Shown here in pieces: positions 1 to 10,220 of a stretch of 64,000 bases of DNA. Made by a program: the position numbers and the translations under genes. Under the pieces are notes generated by a model that did not search any database, had not been told where the DNA came from, and saw only the letters and a list, made by a program, of their open reading frames with translations. This DNA is from Nocardia rhamnosiphila NBRC 108938. Lineage in GTDB: Bacteria; Actinomycetota; Actinomycetes; Mycobacteriales; Mycobacteriaceae. The DNA is taken from the NCBI RefSeq assembly GCF_000720425.1, contig NZ_JOAJ01000007.1, forward strand, positions 372,001 through 436,000. Reading direction: 5' to 3'. How positions within the stretch are numbered: the first letter of the stretch is position 1; each line of letters starts with the position of its first letter.

Positions 1-31
1 CATGGTGCGGACCGGTCGGCCGAGCTGTCGG

Positions 32-751
32 CTAGGCGAGCCGGATCAGGCCGTAATCGAAGGCATGCCGGCGATAGACCACCGACGGCCGATCGGTTTC
101 CTTGTCCTGGAACAGGAAGAAATCGTGGCCCACCAATTCCATTTGGTAGAGGGCGTCGTCGACCGTCATCGGGATCGCCGAGTGCACCTTGGTGCGCACG
201 ATATGCCCGGGCCCCTCGTATTCGGGGTAATCGGCCGCGAAATCGGACCGCTTCCGGCTGTGCGGAGAGTGATCGTGCGGAATTCCGGAGAGGTCGCCGA
301 GCTGCGCGTCATCCGCCAGATCGGCGGTGGCGTCGTGTACCGAGACCGGAGTCTTCTCGCCGTAGTGGACGCGGCGGCGGTCCTTCGTGCGGCGCAGCCG
401 GCTCTCCAGTTTGGCGGTCACGGCCTCGAATGCGGCGTAGAAACTGTCCGCGCAGGCCTCGGCGCGGACGATCGGGCCCTTGCCGCGCGCGGTGATCTCC
501 ACCCGCTGGCAGTTTTTGCGTTGACGACGGTTGCGCTCGTGGAAGAGTTCCACGTCGAAGAGGAAAATCGATGGATCGAAGCGTTCCAGCCGGGACAGCT
601 TCTCCGACACATAGATTCGGAAATGGTCGGGAACCTCGACATTGCGGCCCTTGACGACGATATCCGCCCGGGTGTCCCGCGGTCGGTCCAGCTGGTCGTC
701 CAGCTGCGTCTGGGCTGTGTCCTGAACTGAAGGTCGTGAAGTAGTCGTCAC
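32..751 (-). CDS. hpf: Ribosome hibernation promoting factor, long form
   Basis: Protein of 239 aa that should bind the 30S decoding region and dimerise 70S ribosomes into inactive 100S particles during stasis. The N-terminal half carries the sigma-54 modulation/YfiA fold (DIVVKGRNVEVPDHFR, then KLSRLERFDPSI). The C-terminal ~60 residues (IVRTKVHSAIPMTVDDALYQ to the end) are the dimerisation domain that marks the long form. The GTG at 751 was chosen because GGGAGG lies 6 nt upstream and it begins right before the conserved part; the frame stays open further upstream but without a site. It is the Rv3241c counterpart next to comF; secA, its usual neighbour, would lie beyond the window edge. Confidence 0.93.
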   Translation of the reverse strand: MTTTSRPSVQDTAQTQLDDQLDRPRDTRADIVVKGRNVEVPDHFRIYVSEKLSRLERFDPSIFLFDVELFHERNRRQRKNCQRVEITARGKGPIVRAEACADSFYAAFEAVTAKLESRLRRTKDRRRVHYGEKTPVSVHDATADLADDAQLGDLSGIPHDHSPHSRKRSDFAADYPEYEGPGHIVRTKVHSAIPMTVDDALYQMELVGHDFFLFQDKETDRPSVVYRRHAFDYGLIRLA

Positions 752-941
752 GCGTACCTCCCGGATTCGGCCGCACACTTGTCGTCGCATGCGGCGGGAT
801 GAAACGGTGCCGGCCATGTCGGATCCAGTCGGCCGGCACGTGATGTACGAGGCCCACCTCCAAACTCCCGGATCGGGTGTGTGCACGCGACGCTAGTACG
901 AGGATCGGAGGTTCGCCACTATTCACGCAAATTTCCCGGAT

Positions 942-1574
942 TCAGCCGGCACACGTCACGAATACGCCATCCGCGTGTGTTCCTGCGGCAACGAGGGCCC
1001 GGGTGCACGCGGATACCGTGGCACCTGTCGTCAATACGTCGTCGACCAGGACGACCTGCGCGTTCGCCGCGTCGGACGGTAGCGGCGCAGCACTCACCCG
1101 CCCGCGTAGATTGCGGTCGCGCTCGCGCGCCGACAGACCGGCCGAATCGCGGACTCCCCACCAGACTCGCAGACACGGCAGAACCTGGCAACCGCTCAGC
1201 GATCGGGCCGCGATCCGCGCGCATCGCAGCACCGGGTCGCCGCCGCGCCGCCGCGCCGCGGCCCGCCGGCTCGGCGAGGGTACAAGTATCAAGGGCCGGT
1301 CCGGGGCCCGCAACTCGGCGAGTCCCGCGGCGAGGGCGAGCCCCAGCGGCTCGGCGAGATCACGCCGGTTGCGTTCCTTGGCCGCCAGGACGGCCTGCCG
1401 CGCCGGGCCGCGATAGCGGCTCAGCGCCCAGCACGGCACTCCCGGATCGGCTCTGGGATACACCCGGATCGGCGGGCCGGAGAGGCTGCGCGCGCATTCG
1501 GCGCACCACGGTGTCCCGGGCCGGCGGCAACCGCCGCATTCCGGTGGTACGACCAGATCCAGCAGTGTCCGCAT
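942..1574 (-). CDS. ComF family phosphoribosyltransferase-like protein
   Basis: Protein of 210 aa. An N-terminal four-cysteine cluster (PECGGC and CAEC, residues ~12-28) is followed by a phosphoribosyltransferase domain whose PRPP loop is VVLVDDVLTTGAT near residues 172-184. ComF was named for DNA uptake in Bacillus, but most actinobacterial copies are uncharacterised. The ATG at 1574 is preceded by the hexamer CACACT ending 6 nt upstream (1586-1581), suggesting leaderless transcription rather than a Shine-Dalgarno. It sits 40 nt after lpqB and corresponds to Rv3242c. The reaction and substrate are not established. Confidence 0.9.
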   Translation of the reverse strand: MRTLLDLVVPPECGGCRRPGTPWCAECARSLSGPPIRVYPRADPGVPCWALSRYRGPARQAVLAAKERNRRDLAEPLGLALAAGLAELRAPDRPLILVPSPSRRAAARRRGGDPVLRCARIAARSLSGCQVLPCLRVWWGVRDSAGLSARERDRNLRGRVSAAPLPSDAANAQVVLVDDVLTTGATVSACTRALVAAGTHADGVFVTCAG

Positions 1575-1614
1575 GCGCGCAGTGTGCCGGTGGGCACCGA
1601 CACGGCGCCGGGAG

Positions 1615-3420
1615 TCAGCCGGGGAGCACCGGGACGGCGTCCGCGCCGAGACCGGGAACCTCGCGCCAGTACGGGTCGCCGCCTTCGGGTGTGCGGGTGA
1701 ATTCCAGTACCGCGCGGGAATCGGCGACGTACTGGCGTTCGATGGAGGCGGTGACCTGGCGGACCGGCGGAGTGAGGTTGCGGCCGCCCAGCGAGGCCAT
1801 TCCGGAGCCGTCGATCTTCACCGTCCGGACCGGATCCACATTGCCCGCGGTGGCCAGGATGACCGTATCGTCGCTGAACCAGTCGACCGAGGTCGCGGCG
1901 GTACTGAGTTCCATGGCGATCTGCCGCGGTGCGGTGAGCGCGAAGGTCCCGTCCGGCCGGCGCAGCACCATGGCGACGTACACCTTGCCGTCGGCGATCA
2001 ACACCGCGCCGACGCCGTTACGGGAGATTCGCAGTTCGGTGATGGGCAGTTCGAAGGTAGGCCCGGAATCCGGGGCGAACAGCTGGGCGGTGTCCACCTC
2101 CTGGACCGAGACAGTGCCGGTATCTCGGTTGGTGACCGCGCGGATCACCCGATTTCCGTCGATGACCGCCCAGGCCGCGCTGCCGTCGGCGGTCCAGGAC
2201 GGGCGGGTGATGGCCCCGCCCTCCGCGACCGGGAACGCGTTACCTCCGTAGCTGCCCACCATCAGCGTGCGTTGCGGCTGCGGCGGCTGACGGCCGGCGT
2301 CGGCGACGGCGGCCACCAGCTTCCCGTCCGGTGACAGACCCACCGACTGCAGGTTCTGCACATCACCGAAGTAGCCCGGGGCAGGGGCCGGGGCGCGATT
2401 GTCCTCGACCTTGACCAGCTTGCCCTCCCGCAGCGCGTGCAGTCCGATCAGGGCGTCCGGTTGCACGGAATCGGCGAGCGGCCCCAGATCGTCGAGCGAC
2501 CAGCCGTTCCCGGCGAACCGCTCGTCCAGCGGCCGGCCGTCGTCGAGCAGCATGTAGGGGCCGAGCACATCGGCGCCCGCGAGGGTGAGCACCACCTGGG
2601 CCGCGAACAATTCACGGTCGCGCGGGTTCAGCTCGCCTATTCCGGTGAAGTCGATCCGTACCCCGCCCAGGCCCACGCCGACGCCCACGGGATCACCGTT
2701 GGCCTTGGTGACGGTCCCGCGCACCGCGACGGGCGGGGCCAGGTAATTGCGGACAACCGGAGCGATATACGGCTGCGGGCCCGAGATCAGCTTGGTCACC
2801 AGTTGCTGCGCCAGCTCGTCCGGGCGCCCCGCGACCCAGCGCAGATCCGGCGCCACATGCTGGCCGTCGGCGGTGACGAAGTACAGGGCGTGCCGCCGAT
2901 AGGACTGGGTGAAGGCGCTGTACTCCATCACCACGCCGTCGGGCAGTTCGTCGATACGCCATTCGCCGTCGATCCGCGTCATCTCGATCTTGTTCTCGAT
3001 GATCCCGTCCACCGCGTGGTACGACCCGTCCGCGGAGAGCTCGCCGACCTTGCGCGCGCGCAGTACGTAGGTCGCTTCGTTCTCGGTACGCGATTCGCGC
3101 AGCGTATCCGCGCGCTCCACGATCACGGTCGAGTCGGCATCGTTCCACTGGGTCGACGCGGCGGGGGTCATGTACTGACGGGCGGCGAGATGGCCGTCGG
3201 CGGGATCGGCGGTGGCCTGTAGGAAATCGCGGAGCAGCAGATCCGGGTCCCGCCCCTGGGTCGGAGCGGGAGGGCCTTCGGCGGTCGGTTCCTGATTGAT
3301 CGTGCCGAGCGCCTGGGGTTGCGAGGAATCGGGCAGATTCGCGCAACCGCCCGTGGCGGCCAGGCCGACCACCGCGGCCGCCACCACCAACTGCCGGAAC
3401 CACCGCCTGCGTGCGCTCAT
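1615..3420 (-). CDS. lpqB: Lipoprotein LpqB, partner of the MtrAB system
   Basis: Protein of 601 aa. A basic N-terminus and hydrophobic stretch ([14 protein letters not shown]) end in a GGC lipobox, so it should be an exported lipoprotein. The rest matches the LpqB architecture: a GerMN-like region (PVAVRGTV... VRIDFTGI) followed by a beta-propeller-like half with [10 protein letters not shown] and [10 protein letters not shown] repeats. In mycobacteria LpqB modulates the MtrB sensor. The ATG overlaps the mtrB stop in an ATGA quartet (3417-3420), which fixes the start and indicates translational coupling. Corresponds to Rv3244c. Confidence 0.94.
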   Translation of the reverse strand: MSARRRWFRQLVVAAAVVGLAATGGCANLPDSSQPQALGTINQEPTAEGPPAPTQGRDPDLLLRDFLQATADPADGHLAARQYMTPAASTQWNDADSTVIVERADTLRESRTENEATYVLRARKVGELSADGSYHAVDGIIENKIEMTRIDGEWRIDELPDGVVMEYSAFTQSYRRHALYFVTADGQHVAPDLRWVAGRPDELAQQLVTKLISGPQPYIAPVVRNYLAPPVAVRGTVTKANGDPVGVGVGLGGVRIDFTGIGELNPRDRELFAAQVVLTLAGADVLGPYMLLDDGRPLDERFAGNGWSLDDLGPLADSVQPDALIGLHALREGKLVKVEDNRAPAPAPGYFGDVQNLQSVGLSPDGKLVAAVADAGRQPPQPQRTLMVGSYGGNAFPVAEGGAITRPSWTADGSAAWAVIDGNRVIRAVTNRDTGTVSVQEVDTAQLFAPDSGPTFELPITELRISRNGVGAVLIADGKVYVAMVLRRPDGTFALTAPRQIAMELSTAATSVDWFSDDTVILATAGNVDPVRTVKIDGSGMASLGGRNLTPPVRQVTASIERQYVADSRAVLEFTRTPEGGDPYWREVPGLGADAVPVLPG

Positions 3421-5366
3421 GACTTCTGGTCTCCGCGGTCGGTGGGCACCGGACCACCGACCCGGCCGGGTGGCTCCGGGTGCGCTGCGTCGCCCGGTCG
3501 GGCATCCGGATCCTGGGCGGACGGCGCGGAATCCGGACCGGTGCCCTGCGTGCCGGTCGCCGCACCTGCCGGCGCCGGGGTTTCCGGTTCCGGACTGCCC
3601 GTCTCCGGCTCGGCGGGTGCCGCGGGCAGGGGCGCCCACGGTTCGGTTTCGGTGACCGGCGGGCCGAGTTCCACCCGTTCGCCGCCGGCCCGCTCGCTCT
3701 CCGAGTGCGGCCGCCGCGGCGCCCGGCGCATACCGGGCTCCAGCGGCAGCGGGCTCTTGCCCAGCTTCTGGCCGCGGATCAGCGGCAGGGTCAGCCGGAA
3801 ACTCGCGCCGACCCCGGGCCGTCCCCACGCCTCGAGTTTGCCGTCGTGCAGGTTGGCGTCCTCGACGCTGATCGACAAGCCGAGCCCGGTCCCACCGGAC
3901 CGGCGCATCCGCGAAGGATCGGACCGCCAGAACCTGCTGAACACCAGTTTCTCCTCCCCCGGCCGCAGACCGACACCCTGGTCCCGCACCACCACTGCCA
4001 GGGCGTTGGCTTCGGTATCGCCGCGCATCCGGATCAGGACGGGTTTGCCCTCACTGTGGTCGATCGCGTTGGCGAGCAGATTGCGCAGTACTCGCTCCAC
4101 CCGGCGCGGATCGACCTCGGCGACCACCGGCTCCTCGGGCAGATCGATGACCACCTCGATCCCGGCATCACGGGCCAGATGCCGCACCGTGGAGATGGCC
4201 GCGCGGACGCACATCCGCACATCCAGCGATTCCACCTGGAGCTCGGCGACACCGGCATCGTGGCGCGAGATCTCCAGCAGATCGTTGAGCAGGCCTTCGA
4301 ACCGGTCCAGTTCGGTGACCAGTAGTTCGGCGCTGCGGGCCAGTGCGGGATCGAGATCGTCGCTGCTGCCGTGGATGAGATCGGCGGCCATCCGCACCGT
4401 GGTCAGCGGGGTACGCAATTCGTGGCTGACATCGGAGGTGAAGCGCCGCTGCAGATTGCCGAATTCCTCCAGCTGGTTGATCTGGTTCGACAGGCTCTCG
4501 GCCATTTCGTTGAACGCTTTCGCCAGCCGGGCGATATCGTCGTCGCCGCGCACCAGCATGCGTTCCTTGAGCCGGCCGTCGGCGAACCGGCCGGCGATCC
4601 GGGCGGCCGACCGGATCGGCAAAACCACCTGCCGGGTCACCAGCGCCGTGATGGCGGCCAGCAGGATCAGCAGCACCACGCCGCCGACCAGCATGGTCCC
4701 GCGCATCAGCGCCAGACTGCGTTCCTCGTTGGCCAGCGGGAAGATCAGATAGATCTCCAGGGTGGGCACCTCGGCGCTGGGGCTGCCGATGATGAGCGCC
4801 CGACCGTGGTAGCCGTCCGGGTCCGAGACCGTGGCGAACTGGTAGCTGACCTGATTGCGCTGGACGAACCGGCGCAGCGCGTCGGGCACCTCTTTGATGG
4901 GTCCGGCGGTGATCACCTGCTGGGGAGTCCCGCCGATCATGCTCAGCGCCGAATCGAAACTGCCCGCCGCGCCGCCGGTCCGCGAATCGCGCCGGTTGGA
5001 CAGCGAATCCCGGGCATCGGACAGCCGCTGCTCCTGACTGGTGATGTCGTGGACACCGGCCAGCTGGGTTTCGACCGTATTCCGGACCCGGTCCATCTCC
5101 TCGACCCCGGCATTGATCTTCGCGTCGAGCAGCCGGTCGGTGATCTGGCTGGTCAGCACGACACCCAGCACCGTGATGACGATCAGCGACAGGGTGAGCG
5201 TCGAGACGATGACGCGCAACTGCAGCGACCGCCGCCACAGCAGGCCCAGTGATCTGCCGACATGCTGGAACCATTCGTTGACCGGTGTCAACGCCTCCCG
5301 CACGTCGGCGAGACGCCCGTTCTGTCCGACTTTCCGACCGGCGTCCGACCCTACGTGGTCACGCAA
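3417..5366 (-). CDS. mtrB: Sensor histidine kinase MtrB
   Basis: Membrane sensor kinase of the MtrA-MtrB pair, about 649 aa. A first membrane segment ([20 protein letters not shown]) is followed by an extracellular region, a second segment ([18 protein letters not shown]), HAMP, HisKA with the phosphoacceptor in [11 protein letters not shown], and HATPase with [10 protein letters not shown] and GGTGLGLSI. The TTG at 5366 is proposed because GGAGG lies 7 nt upstream; an in-frame GTG at 5429 would overlap mtrA and lacks a site. The last ~110 residues are a Pro/Glu/Ala-rich, probably disordered tail beyond the kinase core. It overlaps lpqB by 4 nt and follows mtrA by 34 nt. Confidence 0.93.
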   Translation of the reverse strand: MRDHVGSDAGRKVGQNGRLADVREALTPVNEWFQHVGRSLGLLWRRSLQLRVIVSTLTLSLIVITVLGVVLTSQITDRLLDAKINAGVEEMDRVRNTVETQLAGVHDITSQEQRLSDARDSLSNRRDSRTGGAAGSFDSALSMIGGTPQQVITAGPIKEVPDALRRFVQRNQVSYQFATVSDPDGYHGRALIIGSPSAEVPTLEIYLIFPLANEERSLALMRGTMLVGGVVLLILLAAITALVTRQVVLPIRSAARIAGRFADGRLKERMLVRGDDDIARLAKAFNEMAESLSNQINQLEEFGNLQRRFTSDVSHELRTPLTTVRMAADLIHGSSDDLDPALARSAELLVTELDRFEGLLNDLLEISRHDAGVAELQVESLDVRMCVRAAISTVRHLARDAGIEVVIDLPEEPVVAEVDPRRVERVLRNLLANAIDHSEGKPVLIRMRGDTEANALAVVVRDQGVGLRPGEEKLVFSRFWRSDPSRMRRSGGTGLGLSISVEDANLHDGKLEAWGRPGVGASFRLTLPLIRGQKLGKSPLPLEPGMRRAPRRPHSESERAGGERVELGPPVTETEPWAPLPAAPAEPETGSPEPETPAPAGAATGTQGTGPDSAPSAQDPDARPGDAAHPEPPGRVGGPVPTDRGDQKS

Positions 5367-5400
5367 GGTAGCGCCTCCGGACCCGGGTACGCGAGCCGGA

Positions 5401-6078
5401 TCACGGCGGACCGGCCTTGTACCCCACACCGCGGACGGTCAGCACGATCTCGGGATTCTCCGGATCCTTCTCGACCTTCGCTCGTAGTCGCTGCACATGG
5501 ACGTTCACCAGGCGGGTATCGGCGGCGTGCCGGTAACCCCAGACCTGTTCCAGCAGTACCTCCCGGGTGAACACCTGGCGGGGTTTGCGGGCCAGAGCCA
5601 CCAGCAGATCGAACTCCAGCGGCGTGAGCGAGATCTGCCCGCCCTCGCGGGTGACCTTGTGTGCCGGAACATCGATCACGATATCGGCGATGTTCAGCAG
5701 TTCGGCCGGTTCTTCCTCGGTGCGACGCAGCCGGGCCCGGACCCGGGCCACCAGTTCCTTCGGTTTGAACGGCTTGACGATGTAGTCGTCGGCTCCGGAT
5801 TCGAGGCCGAGCACCACATCGACGGTGTCCGTCTTGGCGGTGAGCATCACAATCGGCACACCCGAGTCGGCGCGCAGCACCCGGCACACATCGATGCCGT
5901 TCATCCCCGGCAGCATGAGATCGAGCAGCACCAGATCGGGCCGGATCTCACGAACCGCCGACAGCGCCTGGGTGCCGTCGCCGACCACGTGCGGATCGAA
6001 ACCCTCGCCCCGCAGGACGATGGTGAGCATCTCCGCGAGCGCCATATCGTCGTCGACGACCAGAATCTTCGGCTTCAT
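5401..6078 (-). CDS. mtrA: Response regulator MtrA (OmpR family)
   Basis: Protein of 225 aa. The receiver domain has the acidic pocket VVDDD (residues 7-11), phosphoacceptor Asp53 in LLDLMLPG and the switch lysine in VKPFKP. The C-terminal OmpR winged helix contains [23 protein letters not shown] and VRGVGYKAG. It is close to mycobacterial MtrA over its whole length as recalled. MtrA binds promoters of cell-division, cell-wall and replication genes, including oriC-linked targets in mycobacteria. The ATG at 6078 was chosen by alignment; the frame is open upstream but no Shine-Dalgarno is seen. First gene of mtrA-mtrB-lpqB. Confidence 0.97.
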   Translation of the reverse strand: MKPKILVVDDDMALAEMLTIVLRGEGFDPHVVGDGTQALSAVREIRPDLVLLDLMLPGMNGIDVCRVLRADSGVPIVMLTAKTDTVDVVLGLESGADDYIVKPFKPKELVARVRARLRRTEEEPAELLNIADIVIDVPAHKVTREGGQISLTPLEFDLLVALARKPRQVFTREVLLEQVWGYRHAADTRLVNVHVQRLRAKVEKDPENPEIVLTVRGVGYKAGPP

Positions 6079-6157
6079 AGTTACTATGTTGTCATCTCCC
6101 GCGCTCGTAACGGGCCGCCACGCCACACAGTGGCGCGTTCCCGCCGGATATCCAACA

Positions 6158-6832
6158 CTAATTCGCGGCCAATGCGGCGAGCCGCGCGGCCAATGAGTTC
6201 ATTTCCCCGGCGAGCCGGCCGGAACCGTCTTCTTCGGTGGATCGGAAAACCCACCAGGTTCCATACCAATCACGCCGAGCAAGATCACGGTACACCTCTG
6301 CGGTACGTTCCTGTAATCCGCCGTCGCGTTCGTAGGCGTCCAGGTCGCGCGCCGCATCGAGTTCACCGCGACGGCGCGCGCGTGCGGCCGCGACATCGAC
6401 CGGAACATCGAGCAGCACCTGCACCCGCGGTACCGGGAGTTCGAACCGCCCGAATTCCAATTCCCCCACCCACCGCACGATTTCCCCGTCGGCGGACTGG
6501 CCCAGCCGGGCCGCGTTGTAGGCGGCATTGGAGGCCACGTATCGGTCCAGCACGACGATATCGTTGTCGACGAGCAATTTCGCCAGTTCGTCGGCGGCCC
6601 CGGCCCGGTCGAGCGCGAACAGGACGGCCATGGCGTTCACCGACGCCGCCAGATCACCGTGGGCACCGCGCAATGCCTCGGCGGCCAGGTCCGCGTGTAC
6701 CGACCGGCCGTAACGCGGGAAGGCGAGGGTCGCGACGCGGAGCCCGCGACGGTCGAGCGCGGCCGCCAGCCCGGCGATCAGCGTCCGCTTACCCGCGCCA
6801 TCGAGCCCCTCGATGGCTATCAACACTCCCAT
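6158..6832 (-). CDS. tmk: Thymidylate kinase
   Basis: dTMP kinase of 224 aa, making dTDP. The P-loop EGLDGAGKRT (residues ~7-16) has Arg where many homologues have Ser; M. tuberculosis Tmk has the same loop as recalled. DRYVASNAAYNAARL (the DR[YF] motif) and the TLAFPRYG substrate segment are present. The ATG at 6832 starts directly at the conserved beta strand MGVLIAIEG; the longer upstream frame has no support. A TATCCT hexamer lies 8 nt upstream of the ATG. Corresponds to Rv3247c between ahcY and mtrA. Confidence 0.94.
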   Translation of the reverse strand: MGVLIAIEGLDGAGKRTLIAGLAAALDRRGLRVATLAFPRYGRSVHADLAAEALRGAHGDLAASVNAMAVLFALDRAGAADELAKLLVDNDIVVLDRYVASNAAYNAARLGQSADGEIVRWVGELEFGRFELPVPRVQVLLDVPVDVAAARARRRGELDAARDLDAYERDGGLQERTAEVYRDLARRDWYGTWWVFRSTEEDGSGRLAGEMNSLAARLAALAAN

Positions 6833-7149
6833 ATCCAGGCAGGATACCCCGGTCGTACGCGGGATCCTCGCGCCGGTTCTCCGCGGATGCACTGCCCGGG
6901 CGGAGGCGAGGATCACGCCGGCACCGACCACCGCACAGGTTCCGGCCGGGCCCTGCTCGGCCGGAACGGACTACCCCTGACGACTCATCCGTCCTCGAAA
7001 CGGCCGGACAGGTGGACCGAAACCGCACTCGCCTGCGACGGCCGGGCCTACGCGCCTATGCGCAGGCGACTCGCCGTGTGCGGCCGTAGTCGTCCCGCAG
7101 GGGCCGCCGACACCTCACGGCACCGGCGGCCTCCTGCGGACAACCGGGA
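6833..7149. other. Intergenic region between ahcY and tmk
   Basis: About 317 bp without a convincing gene. Its right end holds the hairpin 7096-7139 just past the ahcY stop. Its left end should hold the tmk promoter. The middle is GC-rich with no further recognised signal. Confidence 0.6.
7096..7139 (-). terminator. Hairpin downstream of ahcY
   Basis: CGCAGG-GGCCGCC (7096-7108) pairs with GGCGGCC-TCCTGCG (7125-7139) around a 16-nt loop; the stem has a single-base interruption. It starts 11 nt past the ahcY stop on the minus strand and has no T-tract, as is common for actinobacterial terminators. Confidence 0.6.
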
Positions 7150-8631
7150 TCAGTACCGGTAGTGCTCGGGTTTGAACGGACCCTCGACATCGACATTGAT
7201 GTACTCGGCCTGATCCTTGGTGAGCTTGGTCAGGGTGCCGCCGAGCGCCTCCACGTGGATGCGGGCGACCTTTTCGTCGAGCACCTTGGGCAGGCGGTAG
7301 ACCTCGTTGTCGTACTCCTCCGGCTTGGTCCACAGTTCGATCTGCGCGATCACCTGGTTGGAGAAGCTGTTGCTCATCACGAACGAGGGGTGGCCGGTGG
7401 CGTTGCCGAGGTTGAGCAGACGCCCCTCCGACAGCACGATGATGGACTTACCGGAATCACCGAACGTCCACAGATCGACCTGAGGTTTGATATTCAACTT
7501 CGTCGCGCCGGAACGCTCCAGGCCCGCCATATCGATTTCGTTGTCGAAATGGCCGATATTGCCGAGAATGGCCTGGTCCTTCATCGCCTTCATATGGTCG
7601 AGGGTGATGATGTCCTTGTTGCCGGTGGAGGTGACGACGATATCGGCGTCGGCGATGGCCTGTTCCACGGTGACCACGTCGAAGCCGTCCATCAGCGCCT
7701 GCAGGGCATTGATCGGGTCGATCTCGGTGACCTGGACGCGGGCTCCCTGGCCGGCCAGCGATTCCGCGCAGCCCTTGCCCACATCGCCGTACCCGCAGAT
7801 CAGCACCTTCTTACCGCCGATGAGGACATCGGTGCCGCGGTTGATGCCGTCGATCAGCGAATGCCGGGTGCCGTACTTGTTGTCGAACTTCGACTTGGTG
7901 ACCGAATCGTTGACGTTGATCGCGGGGAAGGTCAGCTCGCCGGCGGCGGCGAACTGGTAGAGCCGCAGGACGCCCGTGGTGGTCTCCTCGGTGACGCCCT
8001 TGACGCTCTCGGCGATCGCGCCCCACTTGCCCTTGTCGCTTTCGAGGCGCTCACGCAGCAGATTCAGGAAAACGGTGTACTCGGCGGAATGCTCTTCGTC
8101 CGCCGGCGGAACCACACCCGCCTTCTCGAACTGGGCCCCGCGCAGAACGAGCATGGTGGCATCGCCGCCGTCGTCGAGGATCATATTGGCCGGCTCACCA
8201 GGCCAGGTGAGCATCTGCTCGGCCGCCCACCAGTACTCTTCCAGCGTTTCGCCCTTCCAGGCGAAAACGGGAATGCCCTGCGGCGCGTCGACCGTGCCGT
8301 GCGGGCCCACCACCACGGCCGCGGCCGCGTGGTCCTGGGTGGAGAAGATATTGCAGGAGGCCCACCGCACCTGCGCGCCCAGCGCGGTGAGGGTCTCGAT
8401 CAGCACAGCCGTCTGCACCGTCATATGCAGCGAACCGGAGATCCGAGCGCCCTTCAGTGGGGCGACATCGGCGTACTCGCGGCGCAGGGCCATCAATCCG
8501 GGCATCTCGTGCTCGGCCAGCCGGATCTCCTTGCGGCCGAAATCGGCCAGCGCCAGATCCGCGACCTTGTATTCGACACCGTTGCGGGTATCGGTGCTCA
8601 GCGAGGTTCGAGGCAGTTCGGAGGTCGTCAT
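7150..8631 (-). CDS. ahcY: Adenosylhomocysteinase (S-adenosylhomocysteine hydrolase)
   Basis: Cytosolic NAD-dependent enzyme of 493 aa that splits S-adenosylhomocysteine into adenosine and homocysteine, relieving product inhibition of methyltransferases. Diagnostic segments are [14 protein letters not shown], the NAD-binding [10 protein letters not shown], and the C-terminal KPEHYRY that closes the active site. Length and motifs match the actinobacterial form (Rv3248c/SahH). The ATG at 8631 is preceded by AGAAGG. A long structured segment (8659-8725) lies in its leader. Confidence 0.97.
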   Translation of the reverse strand: MTTSELPRTSLSTDTRNGVEYKVADLALADFGRKEIRLAEHEMPGLMALRREYADVAPLKGARISGSLHMTVQTAVLIETLTALGAQVRWASCNIFSTQDHAAAAVVVGPHGTVDAPQGIPVFAWKGETLEEYWWAAEQMLTWPGEPANMILDDGGDATMLVLRGAQFEKAGVVPPADEEHSAEYTVFLNLLRERLESDKGKWGAIAESVKGVTEETTTGVLRLYQFAAAGELTFPAINVNDSVTKSKFDNKYGTRHSLIDGINRGTDVLIGGKKVLICGYGDVGKGCAESLAGQGARVQVTEIDPINALQALMDGFDVVTVEQAIADADIVVTSTGNKDIITLDHMKAMKDQAILGNIGHFDNEIDMAGLERSGATKLNIKPQVDLWTFGDSGKSIIVLSEGRLLNLGNATGHPSFVMSNSFSNQVIAQIELWTKPEEYDNEVYRLPKVLDEKVARIHVEALGGTLTKLTKDQAEYINVDVEGPFKPEHYRY

Positions 8632-8658
8632 CAGCGTGGATCAGCCTTCTCTCGGTTA

Positions 8659-8725
8659 GGGCATGAGCGAGTCAGGCCCGGAGGCGGTAGCGGAGCGTCA
8701 CCACGCAGGGCCCTCGCTCATGCCC
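8659..8725. repeat. Long hairpin between alkB1 and ahcY
   Basis: A perfect 13-bp inverted repeat, GGGCATGAGCGAG at 8659-8671 and its complement at 8713-8725, encloses about 41 nt that can pair further (GGCCC/GGGCC). On the minus strand it lies 27-94 nt upstream of the ahcY ATG and about 107 nt after the alkB1 stop. It could be a terminator for the alk genes or an ahcY leader structure. It does not match the SAH riboswitch consensus I can recall. Confidence 0.6.
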
Positions 8726-8832
8726 GATAAACACGGTCTCGACCGCAAGGCTAGTCGGTTGGCCCGCACTGTGGTGCGGGTGTGCCGGTCGGCGCGATAG
8801 CCGATCGGTAACGCTCTCGGCGGGTCCGGTGA

Positions 8833-9996
8833 TCAGGCCGCGACAGGCCCCTGGGCCACCGCCGGGAGCCGGCGCCGCCGACCGGGAGACAGATTGGCGC
8901 GGGTGATATCGCCGTCGTAGTGGGCGAGGACCCGTTTGTCCATCACTCGCCGCCACACCGGCGGTACGACGGCCAGCACCACCATCGCCGCGTAACCGGC
9001 GGGCAGTTGCGGGGCCTCGTCCGAACTGCGCAGGGTCTGGTACCGGCGCCCCGGGTTGGCGTGATGGTCGCTGTGTCGCTGGAGGTGGAACAGGAAGATA
9101 TTGGTGACCAGCCGGTCACTGTTCCAGCTGTCACGCGGGGTGCACCGGCGGTAGCGGCCGTTGGGCCGGCGTTCCCGGAGCAGCCCGTAGTGCTCGATGT
9201 AGTTCACGGTTTCCAGCAGTCCGGCGCCGAGCGCCGCCTGCAAGAGCAGGTAGGGCAGGATCTCCCAGCCGAAGACCAGCATCAGGGCGCCGAAAAGCGC
9301 CACGGTCATCGACCAGGCCTGCAGGATGTGGTTGCGCGGGCTCCACCAGCCGCGGCCGGCCCGCTGCAACCGTTCCCGCTCGAGGGTGATCGCGGAGCGG
9401 AATCCACCGACCACACTGCGCGGCAGGAAGGTCCACAGGCTCTCGCCGAGCCGGGCACTGGCCGGATCCTCGGGGGTCGCGACCCGGGCATGGTGGCCAC
9501 GGTTGTGTTCGACGAAGAAATGCCCGTATCCGGATTGCGCCAGGGCGACCTTGGCCAGCCAGCGTTCCAGGTGTTCCACCCGGTGCCCGAGTTCGTGGGC
9601 GGCGTTGATACCGATCCCCGAGACCAGTCCCAGGGTGGTGGCGAGACCGATCTTGTCGAGGACGCTCAGCTCGGAACCGGCCCACAGATAGCCGGCCAGG
9701 GTGAGGCCGATCAACTGGAAAGGCAGGAAGAGATAGGTGCACCACCGGTAGAAGCGATCGTTGGAAAGAGTTTCGTAATCCTCGTCGCGCGGGTTGGTGC
9801 CGTCGTCGCCGACGAGCACATCGAGCAACGGAATGATCACCAGTACCACGATCGGCCCGAGCCACCAGAACACCTCGAGACCGGTGTGCAGCACCAGCTG
9901 CGACGGCAGCAGCGCACAGGCCGGAGCGATCAGTCCGAGAATCCACAGATGGCGTTTGGGATCGGCCGATCCAGCCGACTTACCAACCAATTGCAC
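8833..9996 (-). CDS. alkB: Alkane 1-monooxygenase, first copy (alkB1)
   Basis: Integral-membrane non-heme diiron hydroxylase of 387 aa, expected to convert n-alkanes to 1-alkanols with rubredoxin as electron donor. All histidine boxes are intact: HELGH (134-138), EHNRGHH (163-169), NYIEHYG (265-271) and LQRHSDHH (305-312). Hydrophobic segments fit the usual six-helix fold. The GTG at 9996 gives a normal length but has no strong ribosome site. No rubredoxin is attached to this copy, and as recalled M. tuberculosis has no alkB here, between sahH and the TetR gene. It is clearly diverged from the copy at 11277-12509. Confidence 0.93.
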   Translation of the reverse strand: MQLVGKSAGSADPKRHLWILGLIAPACALLPSQLVLHTGLEVFWWLGPIVVLVIIPLLDVLVGDDGTNPRDEDYETLSNDRFYRWCTYLFLPFQLIGLTLAGYLWAGSELSVLDKIGLATTLGLVSGIGINAAHELGHRVEHLERWLAKVALAQSGYGHFFVEHNRGHHARVATPEDPASARLGESLWTFLPRSVVGGFRSAITLERERLQRAGRGWWSPRNHILQAWSMTVALFGALMLVFGWEILPYLLLQAALGAGLLETVNYIEHYGLLRERRPNGRYRRCTPRDSWNSDRLVTNIFLFHLQRHSDHHANPGRRYQTLRSSDEAPQLPAGYAAMVVLAVVPPVWRRVMDKRVLAHYDGDITRANLSPGRRRRLPAVAQGPVAA

Positions 9997-10220
9997 TTTT
10001 TGCCCCGCTATTGAGAACCCGTACCGACAGCGGCCTACATATTGACAGAACCCGCGCCACTGATGCGTCCTTGTTCGCTCCGAACGTGGGCGCTGTTACA
10101 CAGCGGGTACCGTACCGGCACCCGGACAGCCCCGCATCCGGCGGGTCCCGCATACCTTCCGCTATCGAGGTAGCAGCCGACAGTACGCGTGCAGGGATCG
10201 TTTCAGTCGAGGTAGCGCAT

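Noticed and set aside
3319..4752. 477-aa plus-strand frame opposite mtrB
   Set aside because: Ser/Arg-rich shadow of mtrB caused by high GC at third codon positions.
7162..8730. 522-aa open frame opposite ahcY
   Set aside because: It is the antisense shadow of a highly conserved gene; its residues follow the complement of ahcY codons and show no family motif.
8632..8730. SAH riboswitch upstream of ahcY
   Set aside because: A hairpin is present, but the conserved core I recall for that riboswitch (GCUGC-type and CAGGCUCG-type segments) is missing.
10042..10047. TTGACA on the plus strand as a promoter
   Set aside because: No -10 at proper spacing and no plus-strand gene downstream.
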